A stretch of 64,000 nucleotides of DNA from Oribacterium sp. P6A1 (GCF_000702885.1 NZ_JNKO01000009.1:1-64000), one strand, 5' to 3'; positions 24,064 through 33,460 are shown, numbered from the stretch's first letter. A program made the numbers and translations. Notes: generated by a model from the letters alone, not told the origin.

Positions 24064-24093
24064 ATTTTACTAGGGTATGTATACATTTGTCAA
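24064..24093 (-). promoter_or_regulatory. Promoter of scfA
   Basis: Minus-strand -35 TTGACA (24088-24093), 18-bp spacer and -10 TAAAAT (24064-24069). The spacer contains a palindrome ATGTATACAT. The transcript should begin with a small hairpin (ATACTTA / TAAGTAT) followed by a T run, which could stabilise or attenuate it. Confidence 0.75.
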
Positions 24094-24147
24094 GACTACC
24101 TTGACATACAATGTCCCAATTTTAGTACAAAAAGGGTATTTTTTTCA

Positions 24148-24888
24148 TCAGGCAGTGTAAATAGGTTCTACTCCCTCGATAGCCTTGGCTGCAACAGATG
24201 CCTGAGTGGAAAGAAGCGCAACACTTCTGTCATGTGAATGCTTCTTGCAAATGTCCATGATCTGAGGGAATGATTCCTCCATGGTTCCTGTATGCTCTAT
24301 GATAACCACATAGGAAAGATGACCTTTTCTCGTCATATCTCTTAAATATCCCTTTGTGATTTTGGAATCGCTTCCCATAGCCTCAATAAGCGCATTTTTA
24401 AGTTCGAGGGATACCTCGTCCTCGCGAACATCCTTGAACTCTACTCCCTCTGTACCGGCAGAATCGCCCTTGAATCTGGCTCTTAACTCGGTAATAATCG
24501 CACGTCCCAGTATAAAATTGTCGGTTCCCGGATTTATAACCAGGCCGAAGATATTTTCATCACCATAAGCGATATCTGTGATCATCTCAAACTTATGTGT
24601 GACTGTTCTCAGTTTTCTTCCTTCTCTGTTAAAGGCCTTGAGCTTATCCTTGCTGGTGAAAAGCATATAGTAAGGATGACCATCCTTTAAAGCTGTAACC
24701 GCATAGAGAAGCTTTCTGTCCTCCATAGACTCTTCGTTCTCTATCATAACCGGCATAATGAACTCAGAATGGTTCATAAGCTCAGTCTCAAAAAGCTGAT
24801 GAGCCTCCTGATCCTGACCCTCAGACTCCTTAATTCTTGTGATAGCCTCTATAAGCTTTGTATTGGCTCTCTCTGTATAATCTGCCAT
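24148..24888 (-). CDS. SseB family protein
   Basis: 246 residues. The N-terminal SseB domain (residues ~10-125: FIMPVMIENEE, YYMLFTSKDKLKAFNR, FGLVINPGTDNFILG) is followed by an SseB C-terminal domain (~150-245: DSKITKGYLRDMTRKGHLSY VVII, ending AAKAIEGVEPIYTA). SseB was named for effects on serine sensitivity in E. coli; its molecular role is not settled. GGAGG lies 7 nt before the ATG. It is on the same strand as, and upstream of, scfA, which has its own promoter. Confidence 0.85.
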   Translation of the reverse strand: MADYTERANTKLIEAITRIKESEGQDQEAHQLFETELMNHSEFIMPVMIENEESMEDRKLLYAVTALKDGHPYYMLFTSKDKLKAFNREGRKLRTVTHKFEMITDIAYGDENIFGLVINPGTDNFILGRAIITELRARFKGDSAGTEGVEFKDVREDEVSLELKNALIEAMGSDSKITKGYLRDMTRKGHLSYVVIIEHTGTMEESFPQIMDICKKHSHDRSVALLSTQASVAAKAIEGVEPIYTA

Positions 24889-25080
24889 ATATTACCTCCT
24901 CAGCCGAAAACCATCCTTCATCCTTGCGGCAGGTGTCTGTCTTACATGCAGACACGAACCTGATCTCCGGCTTCTTATCTCCTGTTCTTTAGTATCATGC
25001 CAATGTCTACATCAGCCTGATATAATATCCACTTAAAAGCTCAGCTTTCAAATACACATACCCGAACAGTTTATCATAAT

Positions 25081-25857
25081 TTAAACACTATGTACAGCCT
25101 GAGCCATATTCTTCACGAACTCTCCAACCTTTTCGGGGGCCTGTTTTCCTTCCTTTGCGATTATCTTTACGATAGCGGATCCCACTATGGCGCCGTCACT
25201 GAGGCCTGCCATAGCTCTCGCCTGCTCAGGATTCGAGATACCGAAACCTACAGCACAGGGTACAGAAGTATTTTCCTTTACAAGCTTCACCATGGAGCCT
25301 ATATCCGTAGAGATGCTTGAACGTTCTCCCGTAACTCCGAGAGAGGAAACAACATAAATATAGCCCTTTGCTTCCTTTGCTATCATCTGGATTCTGTCCT
25401 CTGATGTAGGGGCTATCATTGAGATAAGCTCTATTCCGTACCTGTCACAGATTTCATCGAACTCCCCTCTCTCTTCAAAAGGAACATCCGGGAGTATCAG
25501 TCCGCACACACCTGCAAGAGAAGCTGCCTTCATGAATTTTTCGATACCGTAGGAGAAGACAACATTGGCATAGGTCATATAAAGGAAAGGAACCGAAACC
25601 TCCCGGCTAAGCTCCTTTGTGAATTCAAATATCTTATCTGTAGTCACGCCGCCGGCCAAGGCTCTGTTGTCAGCCTCCATGATTACAGGCCCCTCAGCTG
25701 TAGGGTCTGAAAAAGGAATGCCCAGCTCGATGATATCCGCGCCGTTTTTTGCCATCTCAAGAACGCACGCTTTTGTGGTCTCGAGATCCGGGTCGCCGCA
25801 AGTAATAAAGGGTATAAATGCCTTATGGTCTTTAAATGCTTCTGTAATCCTGCTCAT
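25081..25857 (-). CDS. trpA: Tryptophan synthase alpha subunit
   Basis: 258 residues, a TIM barrel that cleaves indole-3-glycerol phosphate to indole and glyceraldehyde 3-phosphate; indole is channelled to TrpB. Catalytic Glu44 lies in [11 protein letters not shown]. The second catalytic acid, Asp60 in Salmonella (ADGP motif), is Glu55 here ([10 protein letters not shown]), a conservative change that I believe occurs in some other Firmicutes. The phosphate-binding [14 protein letters not shown] and GAIVGSAIV segments are present. It is last in trpDFBA and overlaps trpB by 4 nt (ATGA). Confidence 0.96.
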   Translation of the reverse strand: MSRITEAFKDHKAFIPFITCGDPDLETTKACVLEMAKNGADIIELGIPFSDPTAEGPVIMEADNRALAGGVTTDKIFEFTKELSREVSVPFLYMTYANVVFSYGIEKFMKAASLAGVCGLILPDVPFEERGEFDEICDRYGIELISMIAPTSEDRIQMIAKEAKGYIYVVSSLGVTGERSSISTDIGSMVKLVKENTSVPCAVGFGISNPEQARAMAGLSDGAIVGSAIVKIIAKEGKQAPEKVGEFVKNMAQAVHSV

Positions 25858-27044
25858 TCTGCTATATCCTCCCCTCTGTAGCGGGCGATTGCCGCACAGT
25901 CCTTGTCTCCTCTTCCGGAAACCGTAACAACGATTATCTTGTCCTTGTCCATGGTTGGCGCCAGCTTCTTCGCATAGGCAAGCGCATGGGACGATTCAAT
26001 GGCAGGAATGATGCCCTCTATTTTCGAGAGATATTCAAATGCATCCACCGCCTCGTCATCTGTGATGGCAACATACTCTGCACGTCCGATGTCGTGAAGA
26101 TATGCATGCTCAGGTCCTATGCCCGGATAGTCAAGTCCGGCTGAAATAGAGTAAACCGGGGCGATCTGACCGTATTCGTTCTGGCAGAAATAGGACTTCA
26201 TGCCATGGAAGATTCCGAGGCTGCCTGTATTGATGGTGGCAGCTGTCTCGAAGGTGTCAATGCCTCTGCCCGCTGCCTCACAGCCTATGAGGCGCACATC
26301 CTTATCCTCTATAAAATGATAGAAGGAACCGATGGCATTGGAACCGCCTCCTACGCAGGCAATGACTGCATCAGGAAGTCGTCCTTCCTTCCTAAGCATC
26401 TGCTCCCTTATCTCTCTTGAGATGACTGCCTGAAAGTCTCTTACGATTGTCGGGAATGGATGAGGGCCCATAACGGAACCCAGGCAGTAATGAGTGTCAG
26501 CTATTCTTGAAGTCCACTCTCTCATAGCCTGGGAAACCGCATCCTTAAGGGTTCCTGTTCCGGTGGTTACAGGTACCACCTCTGAACCGAGGAGACGCAT
26601 CTTGTAGACATTGAGAGCCTGTCTCTCCATGTCCTCCCTGCCCATGAACACAACGCACTCCATATCTAGAAGAGCCGCAACTGTGGCTGTGGCAACGCCG
26701 TGCTGGCCTGCGCCTGTCTCTGCGATGAGTCTGGTCTTGCCCATCTTCTTTGCAAGCAGCGCCTGTCCGAGACAGTTGTTGATCTTGTGGGCACCTGTGT
26801 GATTGAGATCCTCTCTCTTGAGATAAATCTTCGCTCCTCCCAGATCCTCCGTAAGTCTCTTTGCATAGTAAAGTCTCGAAGGACGGTTTGCATACTCGTT
26901 GTAAAGCTCTATAAGTTCTCTGTTAAACTCAGGATCATCCTTATATTTGTTGTAAGCCTCTTCAAGTTCGATAACAGCATTCATAAGTGTCTCAGGTATG
27001 TACTGTCCCCCATGAACACCAAATCTTCCTTTTGTATCAGACAT
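25854..27044 (-). CDS. trpB: Tryptophan synthase beta subunit
   Basis: 396 residues. It joins indole to serine using PLP; the Schiff-base lysine is Lys87 in [18 protein letters not shown]. The phosphate-binding [10 protein letters not shown] and the [15 protein letters not shown] loop are intact. Length and motifs fit the classic TrpB1 that pairs with TrpA, not TrpB2. It overlaps trpF upstream by 8 nt and trpA downstream by 4 nt, so the three are translationally coupled. Control comes from the T-box in front of trpD. Confidence 0.97.
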   Translation of the reverse strand: MSDTKGRFGVHGGQYIPETLMNAVIELEEAYNKYKDDPEFNRELIELYNEYANRPSRLYYAKRLTEDLGGAKIYLKREDLNHTGAHKINNCLGQALLAKKMGKTRLIAETGAGQHGVATATVAALLDMECVVFMGREDMERQALNVYKMRLLGSEVVPVTTGTGTLKDAVSQAMREWTSRIADTHYCLGSVMGPHPFPTIVRDFQAVISREIREQMLRKEGRLPDAVIACVGGGSNAIGSFYHFIEDKDVRLIGCEAAGRGIDTFETAATINTGSLGIFHGMKSYFCQNEYGQIAPVYSISAGLDYPGIGPEHAYLHDIGRAEYVAITDDEAVDAFEYLSKIEGIIPAIESSHALAYAKKLAPTMDKDKIIVVTVSGRGDKDCAAIARYRGEDIAE

Positions 27045-27834
27045 AGTTTTTTCTCCTTACCGCATCAATAAATGATTTCATTTTTTCCGGATCTTTATAT
27101 CCGTCCGTTTCAACTCCCGAGCTGATATCAACAGCATAGGGAGAAAGCCGTTCTATTGCGTCTGTGACATTGGCTGCACTCAGCCCGCCTGCCAGGAAAT
27201 AGGGTTTCGGAAAATCTTTTAATATCTCCCAGTCAAAGGTTTCTCCGGAACCGAGGCCATTGTCAAAGAGGATATAGTCTGCAGTAGTCGCCAGGGTGGC
27301 TGCAAGGTCCTGTTCTGATTTCACCAGATATGCTTTCATGATGCTGCAGCCTCTTCCAAGTGTTGACTCACAGCCTCCGGATTCACTATCCGACTCATCA
27401 GAAACAGCTTTGCGCTCACTTTTGGAAGAACCTCTGCTCAGCTTCACTTCATCAACCGATACACTGTCAGCTTCAGGCTTTGATGAAATTTTTTCTCCTC
27501 TTTCCACAGAGCAATCCTCAAATTCCCCGAAGCCTTTCTCCATTTCCTTTTTCAGCTTCTCTATATATTCCTCTGTTTCGTGACCATGGAGCTGGGCCAT
27601 GGAAATGATCCCTTTTCTCATAAGTCTGAGAATCAGCTCCGGCTCCGCATCCACGAAAACGCCTACGGATATTATGTCAGGGTCCAATGCTTTTCTCAGA
27701 GCCATAGCCTGTTCCTCCGTCACATTCCGCCTGCTTTTTTCATAAAAGACAAAGCCCACATACTCAGGTTTCAGCCGGTTCACGGCATCTATATCTTCCT
27801 GCCGCCTGAGACCGCAGATTTTAACTTTTGTCAT
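27037..27834 (-). CDS. trpF: Phosphoribosylanthranilate isomerase with a 65-residue insertion
   Basis: 265 residues; normal TrpF has ~200. [12 protein letters not shown] with the catalytic Cys7, [10 protein letters not shown] (81-90), [17 protein letters not shown] with the catalytic Asp191, and [11 protein letters not shown] are all in place, so the (beta/alpha)8 barrel is complete. Residues ~101-164 are an extra Ser/Glu/Lys-rich, low-complexity stretch between helix 3 and strand 4 ([12 protein letters not shown]), on the face away from the active site in the known fold. The frame is intact. It isomerises PRA to CdRP in tryptophan synthesis. GGAGG precedes the ATG. Confidence 0.93.
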   Translation of the reverse strand: MTKVKICGLRRQEDIDAVNRLKPEYVGFVFYEKSRRNVTEEQAMALRKALDPDIISVGVFVDAEPELILRLMRKGIISMAQLHGHETEEYIEKLKKEMEKGFGEFEDCSVERGEKISSKPEADSVSVDEVKLSRGSSKSERKAVSDESDSESGGCESTLGRGCSIMKAYLVKSEQDLAATLATTADYILFDNGLGSGETFDWEILKDFPKPYFLAGGLSAANVTDAIERLSPYAVDISSGVETDGYKDPEKMKSFIDAVRRKNYV

Positions 27835-27958
27835 ATAGCCTCCAAGGTTCCGAATGTTTCAGTCACCACTCTTCTTAAAAAGCCGTATGTTTTAACCCGG
27901 CGGTATACTCATTTTCGCCTTTTTTACAATTACCGTTTCTTTCATAGCAAGTCCGGTT

Positions 27959-28984
27959 TCACTCATTACTGCACTTTATGTAGTCATCAAGCTTCTTTAG
28001 AGCTGAACCATTATCTATAAGCTCTGCAGCAAGCTTTATCCCCGAAGCAACCGAATCCGCCTTGCCGCCTACATAGATTGCAGCTCCAGCGTTAAGAAGA
28101 ACAGCATTTCTCTTCGTACCCTTTATCTCACCCTTTAATATTCCCCTGGTGATCTCTGCATTCTCTTCTGCCGTGCCCCCTACGATATCTTCCTTCTTTC
28201 CTCTCTCAAGACCGAAATCCTCAGGCTTTATAACTGTGGTTCTGTAGTAGCCATTCTTAAGCTCACAGACAGTTGTGGGAGCCGACGCTGAAATCTCATC
28301 CATTCTGTCCTGTCCGTATACCACGAAAGCTCTCTTTACTCCAAGCTTGTCCAGTACCTTTGCAACAGGCTCTACCAGATACTCGTCGTAAACACCAAGA
28401 AGGAACATTTCAGGGTTTGCCGGATTTGTAAGAGGTCCAAGAATGTTAAATACTGTTCTGAATCCAAGTTCCTTACGGATAGGTCCCACATACTTCATGG
28501 CTGCGTGATACTTCTGCGCAAATAGGAAGCAAATGCCTACATCCTTTAAAAGCTTCTGTGCCTTTTCAACGTCCTGCTGAATGTTTACACCAAGTGCTTC
28601 CTGACAGTCAGCCGTTCCTGACAGTGATGAGGCTGCACGATTACCGTGTTTTGCGACCTTGATGCCTGCTGCGGCTATGACCATGGCTGCTGTGGTAGAG
28701 ATATTGAAACTATGAGCACCGTCTCCGCCTGTTCCAACGATTTCAAGGACTTCCATTCCTGGATGGGGAACCTGTGTGGCCTGATTTCTCATGGCAGCTG
28801 CGCAGCCCGAGATCTCGTCTATAGTCTCAGCCTTCGTAGACTTGGTGGAAAGTGCCGCAAGGAACGCCGCATTCTGTGTTGGGGTTGTCTGTCCTGTCAT
28901 GATCTCGGTCATGACCTGATAGGCCTCGTCGTAAGTTAAATCTCCTTTAAGTGTTGCAATCTTTTCAATAGCATTCTTGATCAT
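27959..28984 (-). CDS. trpD: Anthranilate phosphoribosyltransferase
   Basis: 341 residues, normal length. It transfers phosphoribosyl from PRPP to anthranilate. Key motifs: [20 protein letters not shown] (PRPP loop, residues ~78-97), [21 protein letters not shown], and the [20 protein letters not shown] block. AAGGAG lies about 6 nt before the ATG. It is the first gene after the tryptophan T-box terminator, and trpF follows after a 124-nt gap. trpE and trpG are not in the window, and trpC is upstream and separate. Confidence 0.96.
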   Translation of the reverse strand: MIKNAIEKIATLKGDLTYDEAYQVMTEIMTGQTTPTQNAAFLAALSTKSTKAETIDEISGCAAAMRNQATQVPHPGMEVLEIVGTGGDGAHSFNISTTAAMVIAAAGIKVAKHGNRAASSLSGTADCQEALGVNIQQDVEKAQKLLKDVGICFLFAQKYHAAMKYVGPIRKELGFRTVFNILGPLTNPANPEMFLLGVYDEYLVEPVAKVLDKLGVKRAFVVYGQDRMDEISASAPTTVCELKNGYYRTTVIKPEDFGLERGKKEDIVGGTAEENAEITRGILKGEIKGTKRNAVLLNAGAAIYVGGKADSVASGIKLAAELIDNGSALKKLDDYIKCSNE

Positions 28985-29052
28985 TTGATCTCCTTCCGGG
29001 ATATACCCTTTTTGAAATTACAGATCTCACTTTGCGCTAAATTTACGGCGGC

Positions 29053-29078
29053 ATCCCTATTCCTAAAGGAATAGGGAT
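29053..29078. repeat. Hairpin between the T-box terminator and trpD, shared with 46.2 kb
   Basis: ATCCCTATTCC / GGAATAGGGAT, a perfect 11-bp stem with loop TAAA. On the minus strand it follows the T8 run of the T-box terminator and precedes GCCGCC. A close relative (with GCCGCC on the same side and an oligo-T on the other) lies at 46222-46248. Confidence 0.7.
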
Positions 29079-29470
29079 AAAAAAAAGTCCCTGACAAAGT
29101 CACATAAATAGACTTTGTCAGGGACGAATAATCGCGGTGCCACCCTGTTTCACGATAATATAATCGTGCGCTTTGCGAGATACCAACATATCTCCGACAA
29201 CTAACGTATGTCTCACGTCACAGGATACTAAGCCTGGCAGTTACATATAAACCTCTGTAAGCTTGTCACTTGTTCTTAAGCGAAACCTGCTTTCAGCTAT
29301 TCATCACCTTTACATACATAAAAGCTTTATAACCATCAATGCTTTTCATTGTGCCCTTAGCGGTCCATTTGCCATGCTGTGTTCTGCCGGATTCTCACCA
29401 TCGCCGACTCTCTGTGGGAGCATACATAGTTTAATCTCCGCTTCAACGGTTTAAATTATTAACTTGTAGA
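29079..29470 (-). promoter_or_regulatory. Tryptophan T-box riboswitch controlling trpDFBA
   Basis: The minus strand has the T-box sequence AGGGTGGCACCGCG (29133-29146), a competing terminator with a perfect 15-bp stem (29087-29101 with 29111-29125) and a T8 tail, and a stem I region with AGAGAGTCGG and GGTGAGA elements. The likely specifier is UGG (29365-29367, in AAATGGACC), the Trp codon. Uncharged tRNA-Trp would pair with it and with the T-box bulge, prevent termination, and turn on trpD and the genes after it. Confidence 0.93.
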
Positions 29471-29472
29471 CT

Positions 29473-29501
29473 ACGATAAAACTTTCATCCATAATTGTCA
29501 A
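29473..29501 (-). promoter_or_regulatory. Promoter of the trp T-box leader
   Basis: Minus-strand -35 TTGACA (29496-29501), 17-bp spacer and a weak -10 TATCGT (29473-29478), placed just upstream of the T-box stem I. Confidence 0.6.
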
Positions 29502-29561
29502 CGAAATCTCTTTTACTTTTAATTCTGATATTTTATGGCAGAGATAACTTTTAAATGAGAA

Positions 29562-29592
29562 GAGGCACTATGATTTTTCATCATAGTGCCTC
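29562..29592 (-). terminator. Terminator after the zinc-ribbon/DUF4234 gene
   Basis: A perfect 13-bp stem GAGGCACTATGAT / ATCATAGTGCCTC with a 5-nt loop. The minus-strand tail TTCTCATTT is only moderately T-rich. It separates this gene from the T-box promoter. Confidence 0.75.
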
Positions 29593-29624
29593 CCCTGAAT
29601 ATATCATTTACTATTTTATATCAC

Positions 29625-30281
29625 TTATCCATTAGCTCTGTTGTAAGCAGCGCAGATAGCATTTGTATTCTTGATGATGATATACCATGCTACGATAGGA
29701 CCTACTCCGCAAAGGAATGAACCTAAAACAGTCCATAAAAGAATAGTTGTACCATTCTCCTGGAAATTCATGCCATAGCGTGGAGCGTTGCTGGCAAGTC
29801 TGTTTCCGAGACAATACTGCCAGTACCATCCATAGATACCGCAGGTAATGATAGAAAGAAGGATGTACTTTACTAAACCTGGTGTTTCTTCGCCGTCACC
29901 AGCCATTGCTATATTGACATCCTGTATAAGCTTATAAATGAAGTAGAATGAATAGATTCCACAGGTCACGATAGAAAGAAGGATATACATCCAGATACTT
30001 CTATCTTCCTTCAGTCTGCCACCCGGGAACTGACCACCATAGTTTCCGTTATTTCCGGCATTATATCCACCGTTGAAATTTGCATTGTTACCATTAAAAC
30101 CATTGGCAACATCCTGAGCCGCATTACGAAGTTCATTCTCAGCACTGTTGAACGCACTGTTAGCTGCATCAACTGCTCCCTGTCCCAAATCCTTGAGATT
30201 CACTGAATTTGCAGGTTCTCCGCAATTCGGACAGAACTTTGTACCATCAGGTATCTGTGTTCCACACTTTTTACAAAACAT
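29625..30281 (-). CDS. Zinc-ribbon membrane protein with DUF4234 domain
   Basis: 218 residues. An N-terminal zinc ribbon (CKKCGTQIPDGTKFCPNCG, residues 3-21) is joined by an Asn/Gly-rich linker (~60-88) to a DUF4234-like membrane part with repeats of LLSIVTCGIYSFYFIYKL and LLSIITCGIYGWYWQYCL (residues ~100-120 and 140-160) and a further hydrophobic helix. The pair of near-identical helices shows internal duplication. Proteins of this kind are common and uncharacterised in Clostridia. It separates trpC from the rest of the trp genes and has its own terminator. Confidence 0.82.
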   Translation of the reverse strand: MFCKKCGTQIPDGTKFCPNCGEPANSVNLKDLGQGAVDAANSAFNSAENELRNAAQDVANGFNGNNANFNGGYNAGNNGNYGGQFPGGRLKEDRSIWMYILLSIVTCGIYSFYFIYKLIQDVNIAMAGDGEETPGLVKYILLSIITCGIYGWYWQYCLGNRLASNAPRYGMNFQENGTTILLWTVLGSFLCGVGPIVAWYIIIKNTNAICAAYNRANG

Positions 30282-30437
30282 GTTAGCCCCCTCATTTCGC
30301 TTTCTGATTGCTTCAGAAAAAAATTTTATTTCTTTTTTAGTATAACACAGATTATTTTTAACTTATTCGAAAAATTATAACATATACCTTACGTTAAATT
30401 GAATGTTGATGACCGCCTTAATGACCTCTGACAGGCC

Positions 30438-31247
30438 TCAGCTGACGCTTCTTTCCATCACTGCTCCGTACCTCAGTTCATCAAGCATAGCCTTCTTGTC
30501 AGCTGCCCTCATAAGGGTCTCACCGATGAGAACTCCGTTTACATCACCCTCCTCAAGAGCTGCAATATCCTCGTGAGTTTTGATTCCGCTTTCTGCAATA
30601 AAAAGTATATCTTCAGGCACATCCTGTCTTAGCTTAATGCTGTTCCGGATATCAACAGTGAAATCCTTCAGATTCCGGTTATTTACGCCGATTATTCTGG
30701 CACCGGCACGGACTGCCTTTTTCACCTCATCCTCATCATGAGCTTCACAAATGGCAGAGAGGCCAAGACTATCCGCTATTTTGATATATTCCCGCATGGT
30801 CTCCTCATCAAGAAGGGCACAAATCAGCAGTATGATCTGTGCACCAAGGACCTTGGCCTCATAAATCATATAGGGATCAATGGTGAAATCCTTTCTGAGA
30901 CATGGGAGCTTAACTGTCTCCGCAATCTGACGGAGATATTCATTGCTCCCCTTAAACCACTTCGGCTCTGTGAGCACGGAAATAGCAGCGGCCCCGGCTT
31001 TCTCATACTCATAGGCTATCTTAAGATATGGAAAATCAACCGCTATAAGTCCCTTGGAGGGTGACGCCTTCTTGCACTCACAGATAAAGCTGATGCCCGG
31101 TTCCTTCAGGGCTTTCTCGAAAGGAAAACCTGTATTGCAGTTCATTTTCTCTGCTCTCTGCTTCATCTCCTGCGGAGAAACTATTTTCTTTGCCTTTTCC
31201 ACTCGCTTTCTAGTATGTTCAGCGATGTCCTCAAGAATGTTGGTCAT
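30438..31247 (-). CDS. trpC: Indole-3-glycerol phosphate synthase
   Basis: 269 residues, a (beta/alpha)8 barrel that closes CdRP to indole-3-glycerol phosphate. Visible motifs: FICECKKASPSKGLIAVDFP (the ECKxxSPSKG catalytic block, residues ~54-72), LRKDFTIDPYMIYEAKVLGA, RIIGVNNRNLKDFTVD and IAESGIKTHEDI. GGGGAG precedes the ATG. It is detached from trpDFBA, with the DUF4234 gene, a terminator and the T-box between them. No T-box lies upstream of trpC itself, so its control must differ or come from elsewhere. Confidence 0.96.
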   Translation of the reverse strand: MTNILEDIAEHTRKRVEKAKKIVSPQEMKQRAEKMNCNTGFPFEKALKEPGISFICECKKASPSKGLIAVDFPYLKIAYEYEKAGAAAISVLTEPKWFKGSNEYLRQIAETVKLPCLRKDFTIDPYMIYEAKVLGAQIILLICALLDEETMREYIKIADSLGLSAICEAHDEDEVKKAVRAGARIIGVNNRNLKDFTVDIRNSIKLRQDVPEDILFIAESGIKTHEDIAALEEGDVNGVLIGETLMRAADKKAMLDELRYGAVMERSVS

Positions 31248-31346
31248 GTTCTTATTCTCCCCTATACTGATATATCACGACATGGCTATAACTTCCCTTA
31301 ATTTTATATGAGCATCGTATCACATGGAGTTATGCTTGTAATCTAT

Positions 31347-31382
31347 CAAAAAGGACTATCTGTTATAACAAACAGATAGTCC
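31347..31382 (-). terminator. Terminator after the MarR-linked MATE gene
   Basis: A perfect 12-bp stem GGACTATCTGTT / AACAGATAGTCC (31353-31364 with 31371-31382), followed on the minus strand by TTTTT. Confidence 0.9.
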
Positions 31383-31447
31383 CTTCGGAGCTTTTGTACG
31401 TAATTTTGTTATATATGCCGAATCATCCTTTACCATTAAGAATTCGT

Positions 31448-32791
31448 TCAAATATACTTATAGAACCTCCTGTATTTCACAATCATAACTATAGTGAGCA
31501 ATAACGAACCAAGTTCTACCAAAACCACTATCGCCCAAAGTGACTGACCCCCGAATATAATAGGCAACAGTAAAATCATAGAAACCTCAAGGATTACCGA
31601 ACGGACTACGGAAAGAAATGCTGAGACTTTACCATTGTTAAGGGCCGTGAAAAGCGCCGAACCGAAGACATTGACACCCATCATAAGAAACGCAAGGTCA
31701 TAAATCATCATGCCTCTCTTTGTCAGTTCCAGAAGCTCCGGATCATAGCCTACAAAAACCTTCGCAAGGATTCCGGCGGTCAACTCCGCGATTATGGTCA
31801 ACACAACTCCCGTGGTGATAATCAGGCGCATACTTCTGTTGAAGAGATTCTTCAACTCATCCTTGTTATTTGCACCAAAATGATATCCTATGACCGGTGA
31901 AACCCCCATGGCATAACCGAAATATATGCCAATGAAGATGAAATTCACATACATGATAACGCCGTACGCTGCAACACCGTTTGTTCCGATGAAGTATAAA
32001 AGCTGATGGTTATACAGCATGCCTACAATGGACGAAGCCGCGTTAGACAGAAGCTCGCTTAATCCGTTACTGCATGTACGTAAGATAGCATTCCCATCCC
32101 ATTTTGTCCTGCCGAGTCTTAATACCGTTTTGTTCGGCATCAGAAAATATATAAGCGGTATTATTCCGCCTACTAACTGGCTGATAACAGTAGCCCATGC
32201 GGCACCGGAGAGTCCCATCCTAAGCACAGCCACAAGGTAGTAATCGAGAATCATGTTGGTGATGCCTGCTGCCACTGTAATCCAGAATCCCATCCTGGGA
32301 CGCTCAGCGGTAATGAGGAAGCTTTGGAACAGGTGCTGAAGCATAAATGCTGTCATTCCTGCCATGTTGATCCGGGCATACAGGATACTGTAGGGCAGAA
32401 GTTCATCTGTAGCACCAAGAAGTACGGCAGCCTCAGGTGCAAATATATATCCCAATATGGAAAAAATGATTCCGATAATGATCAGTGCGTATGTGATAAG
32501 CGAAAATATCTCATTGGCCTGCTTTGTCTTCTGCTGACCGAGTTTCATAGCTACAAGTGCCATGCCGCCGGAACCAAACATAAATCCCACTGCGGAAATG
32601 ACCATAAGAAACGGCCACATGATATTGAGTGCCGCAAAGGGAACAGCTCCCGCATAGTTTGATACGAAATATCCGTCAACCATTCCATATATGGATGTAA
32701 AAATCATCATCATGATGGATGGCCTCGTAAATTTTATCAGTTTCTTATAATCAAAGTGGTCAGCTATGCTGATCTGTTTTTTAGTTGTCAT
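31448..32791 (-). CDS. MATE family efflux transporter
   Basis: 447 residues with twelve membrane helices. Typical MATE features: FTRPSIMMMIFTSIYGMVDG near the N terminus, the pseudo-twofold repeat, and MYVNFIFIGIYFGYAMGVSP VIGYHFGANNKDE at the start of the second half. It probably exports drugs or metabolites in exchange for Na+ or H+. AAGGAG lies 6 nt before the ATG. It is 10 nt downstream of the marR gene and shares its operator-controlled promoter. A terminator follows. Confidence 0.93.
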   Translation of the reverse strand: MTTKKQISIADHFDYKKLIKFTRPSIMMMIFTSIYGMVDGYFVSNYAGAVPFAALNIMWPFLMVISAVGFMFGSGGMALVAMKLGQQKTKQANEIFSLITYALIIIGIIFSILGYIFAPEAAVLLGATDELLPYSILYARINMAGMTAFMLQHLFQSFLITAERPRMGFWITVAAGITNMILDYYLVAVLRMGLSGAAWATVISQLVGGIIPLIYFLMPNKTVLRLGRTKWDGNAILRTCSNGLSELLSNAASSIVGMLYNHQLLYFIGTNGVAAYGVIMYVNFIFIGIYFGYAMGVSPVIGYHFGANNKDELKNLFNRSMRLIITTGVVLTIIAELTAGILAKVFVGYDPELLELTKRGMMIYDLAFLMMGVNVFGSALFTALNNGKVSAFLSVVRSVILEVSMILLLPIIFGGQSLWAIVVLVELGSLLLTIVMIVKYRRFYKYI

Positions 32792-32801
32792 ATTTCTCCT
32801 T

Positions 32802-33230
32802 TTATATTAACTCTGAACTCTTTTCGATGAAGAGTTCCAAAAATCTTCTGTTAAGATTCAAAAATACTTTCTGCTCTTCCGGAGACCATGAACTGAACGC
32901 TTCATTCTCAATCTGAATGATCTTTTCAGCTGTGTTTTTTGAAAGTTTCTTGCCCGCTTCCGTTAGAAATACTTTTGTATTTCTTCCGTCACCCTTCCTA
33001 AGAATAAGAAGCCCCTTCTGTTCCATTTTTTTGATGGCTGAATTGATGGTTGTTTTACTCTGTCCGCTTAATTTGTATATAAGGCTTTGATTGCAACCGT
33101 CTCCTTCGGAATTTATGGTATAAAAAATATCAAATTCGCTGTCTGAAAGCCCCGTAGAAACTATTGCCGAATGATATGCGCCTTCAATCTGTCCCATAAC
33201 ATTGTTAAATTCTCTTAATTTTACGACCAT
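32802..33230 (-). CDS. MarR family transcriptional regulator
   Basis: 142 residues, winged helix: LSDSEFDIFYTINSEG, CNQSLIYKLSGQSKTTINSAIKKMEQKGLL (recognition helix, residues ~45-75) and the wing LRKGDGRNTKVFLTEAGKKL. Such proteins release DNA when they bind drugs or aromatic compounds. It is first in a two-gene operon with the MATE exporter, and its promoter carries a perfect 14-bp inverted repeat, which points to autorepression and induction of efflux. GGAGAG precedes the ATG. Confidence 0.92.
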   Translation of the reverse strand: MVVKLREFNNVMGQIEGAYHSAIVSTGLSDSEFDIFYTINSEGDGCNQSLIYKLSGQSKTTINSAIKKMEQKGLLILRKGDGRNTKVFLTEAGKKLSKNTAEKIIQIENEAFSSWSPEEQKVFLNLNRRFLELFIEKSSELI

Positions 33231-33262
33231 GATATTCTCTCCATTCTTTTTGCGAAAAAGTT

Positions 33263-33312
33263 AAAGTCCGAAATCGGACATCATAATAATGTACGATTTC
33301 GGACTTTGTCAA
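33263..33312 (-). promoter_or_regulatory. marR-MATE promoter with a perfect inverted-repeat operator
   Basis: Minus-strand -35 TTGACA (33307-33312) and -10 TATTAT (33283-33288), 18-bp spacer. AAAGTCCGAAATCG (33263-33276) and its exact inverse CGATTTCGGACTTT (33294-33307) flank the -10, so bound repressor would cover the spacer and the start site. Confidence 0.88.
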
Positions 33313-33460
33313 ATACTTTATTTATTTTTAATCTTTAACTATGTGTTTTGCTGATAAGAACACTATGATTCTTATGCCCGGATGATGAAATCTGAAAAAA
33401 AATCCACCAACTGGCTTTTATAGCCCACATTGCTTTTCCATGACCCTACATATAAGTAAA

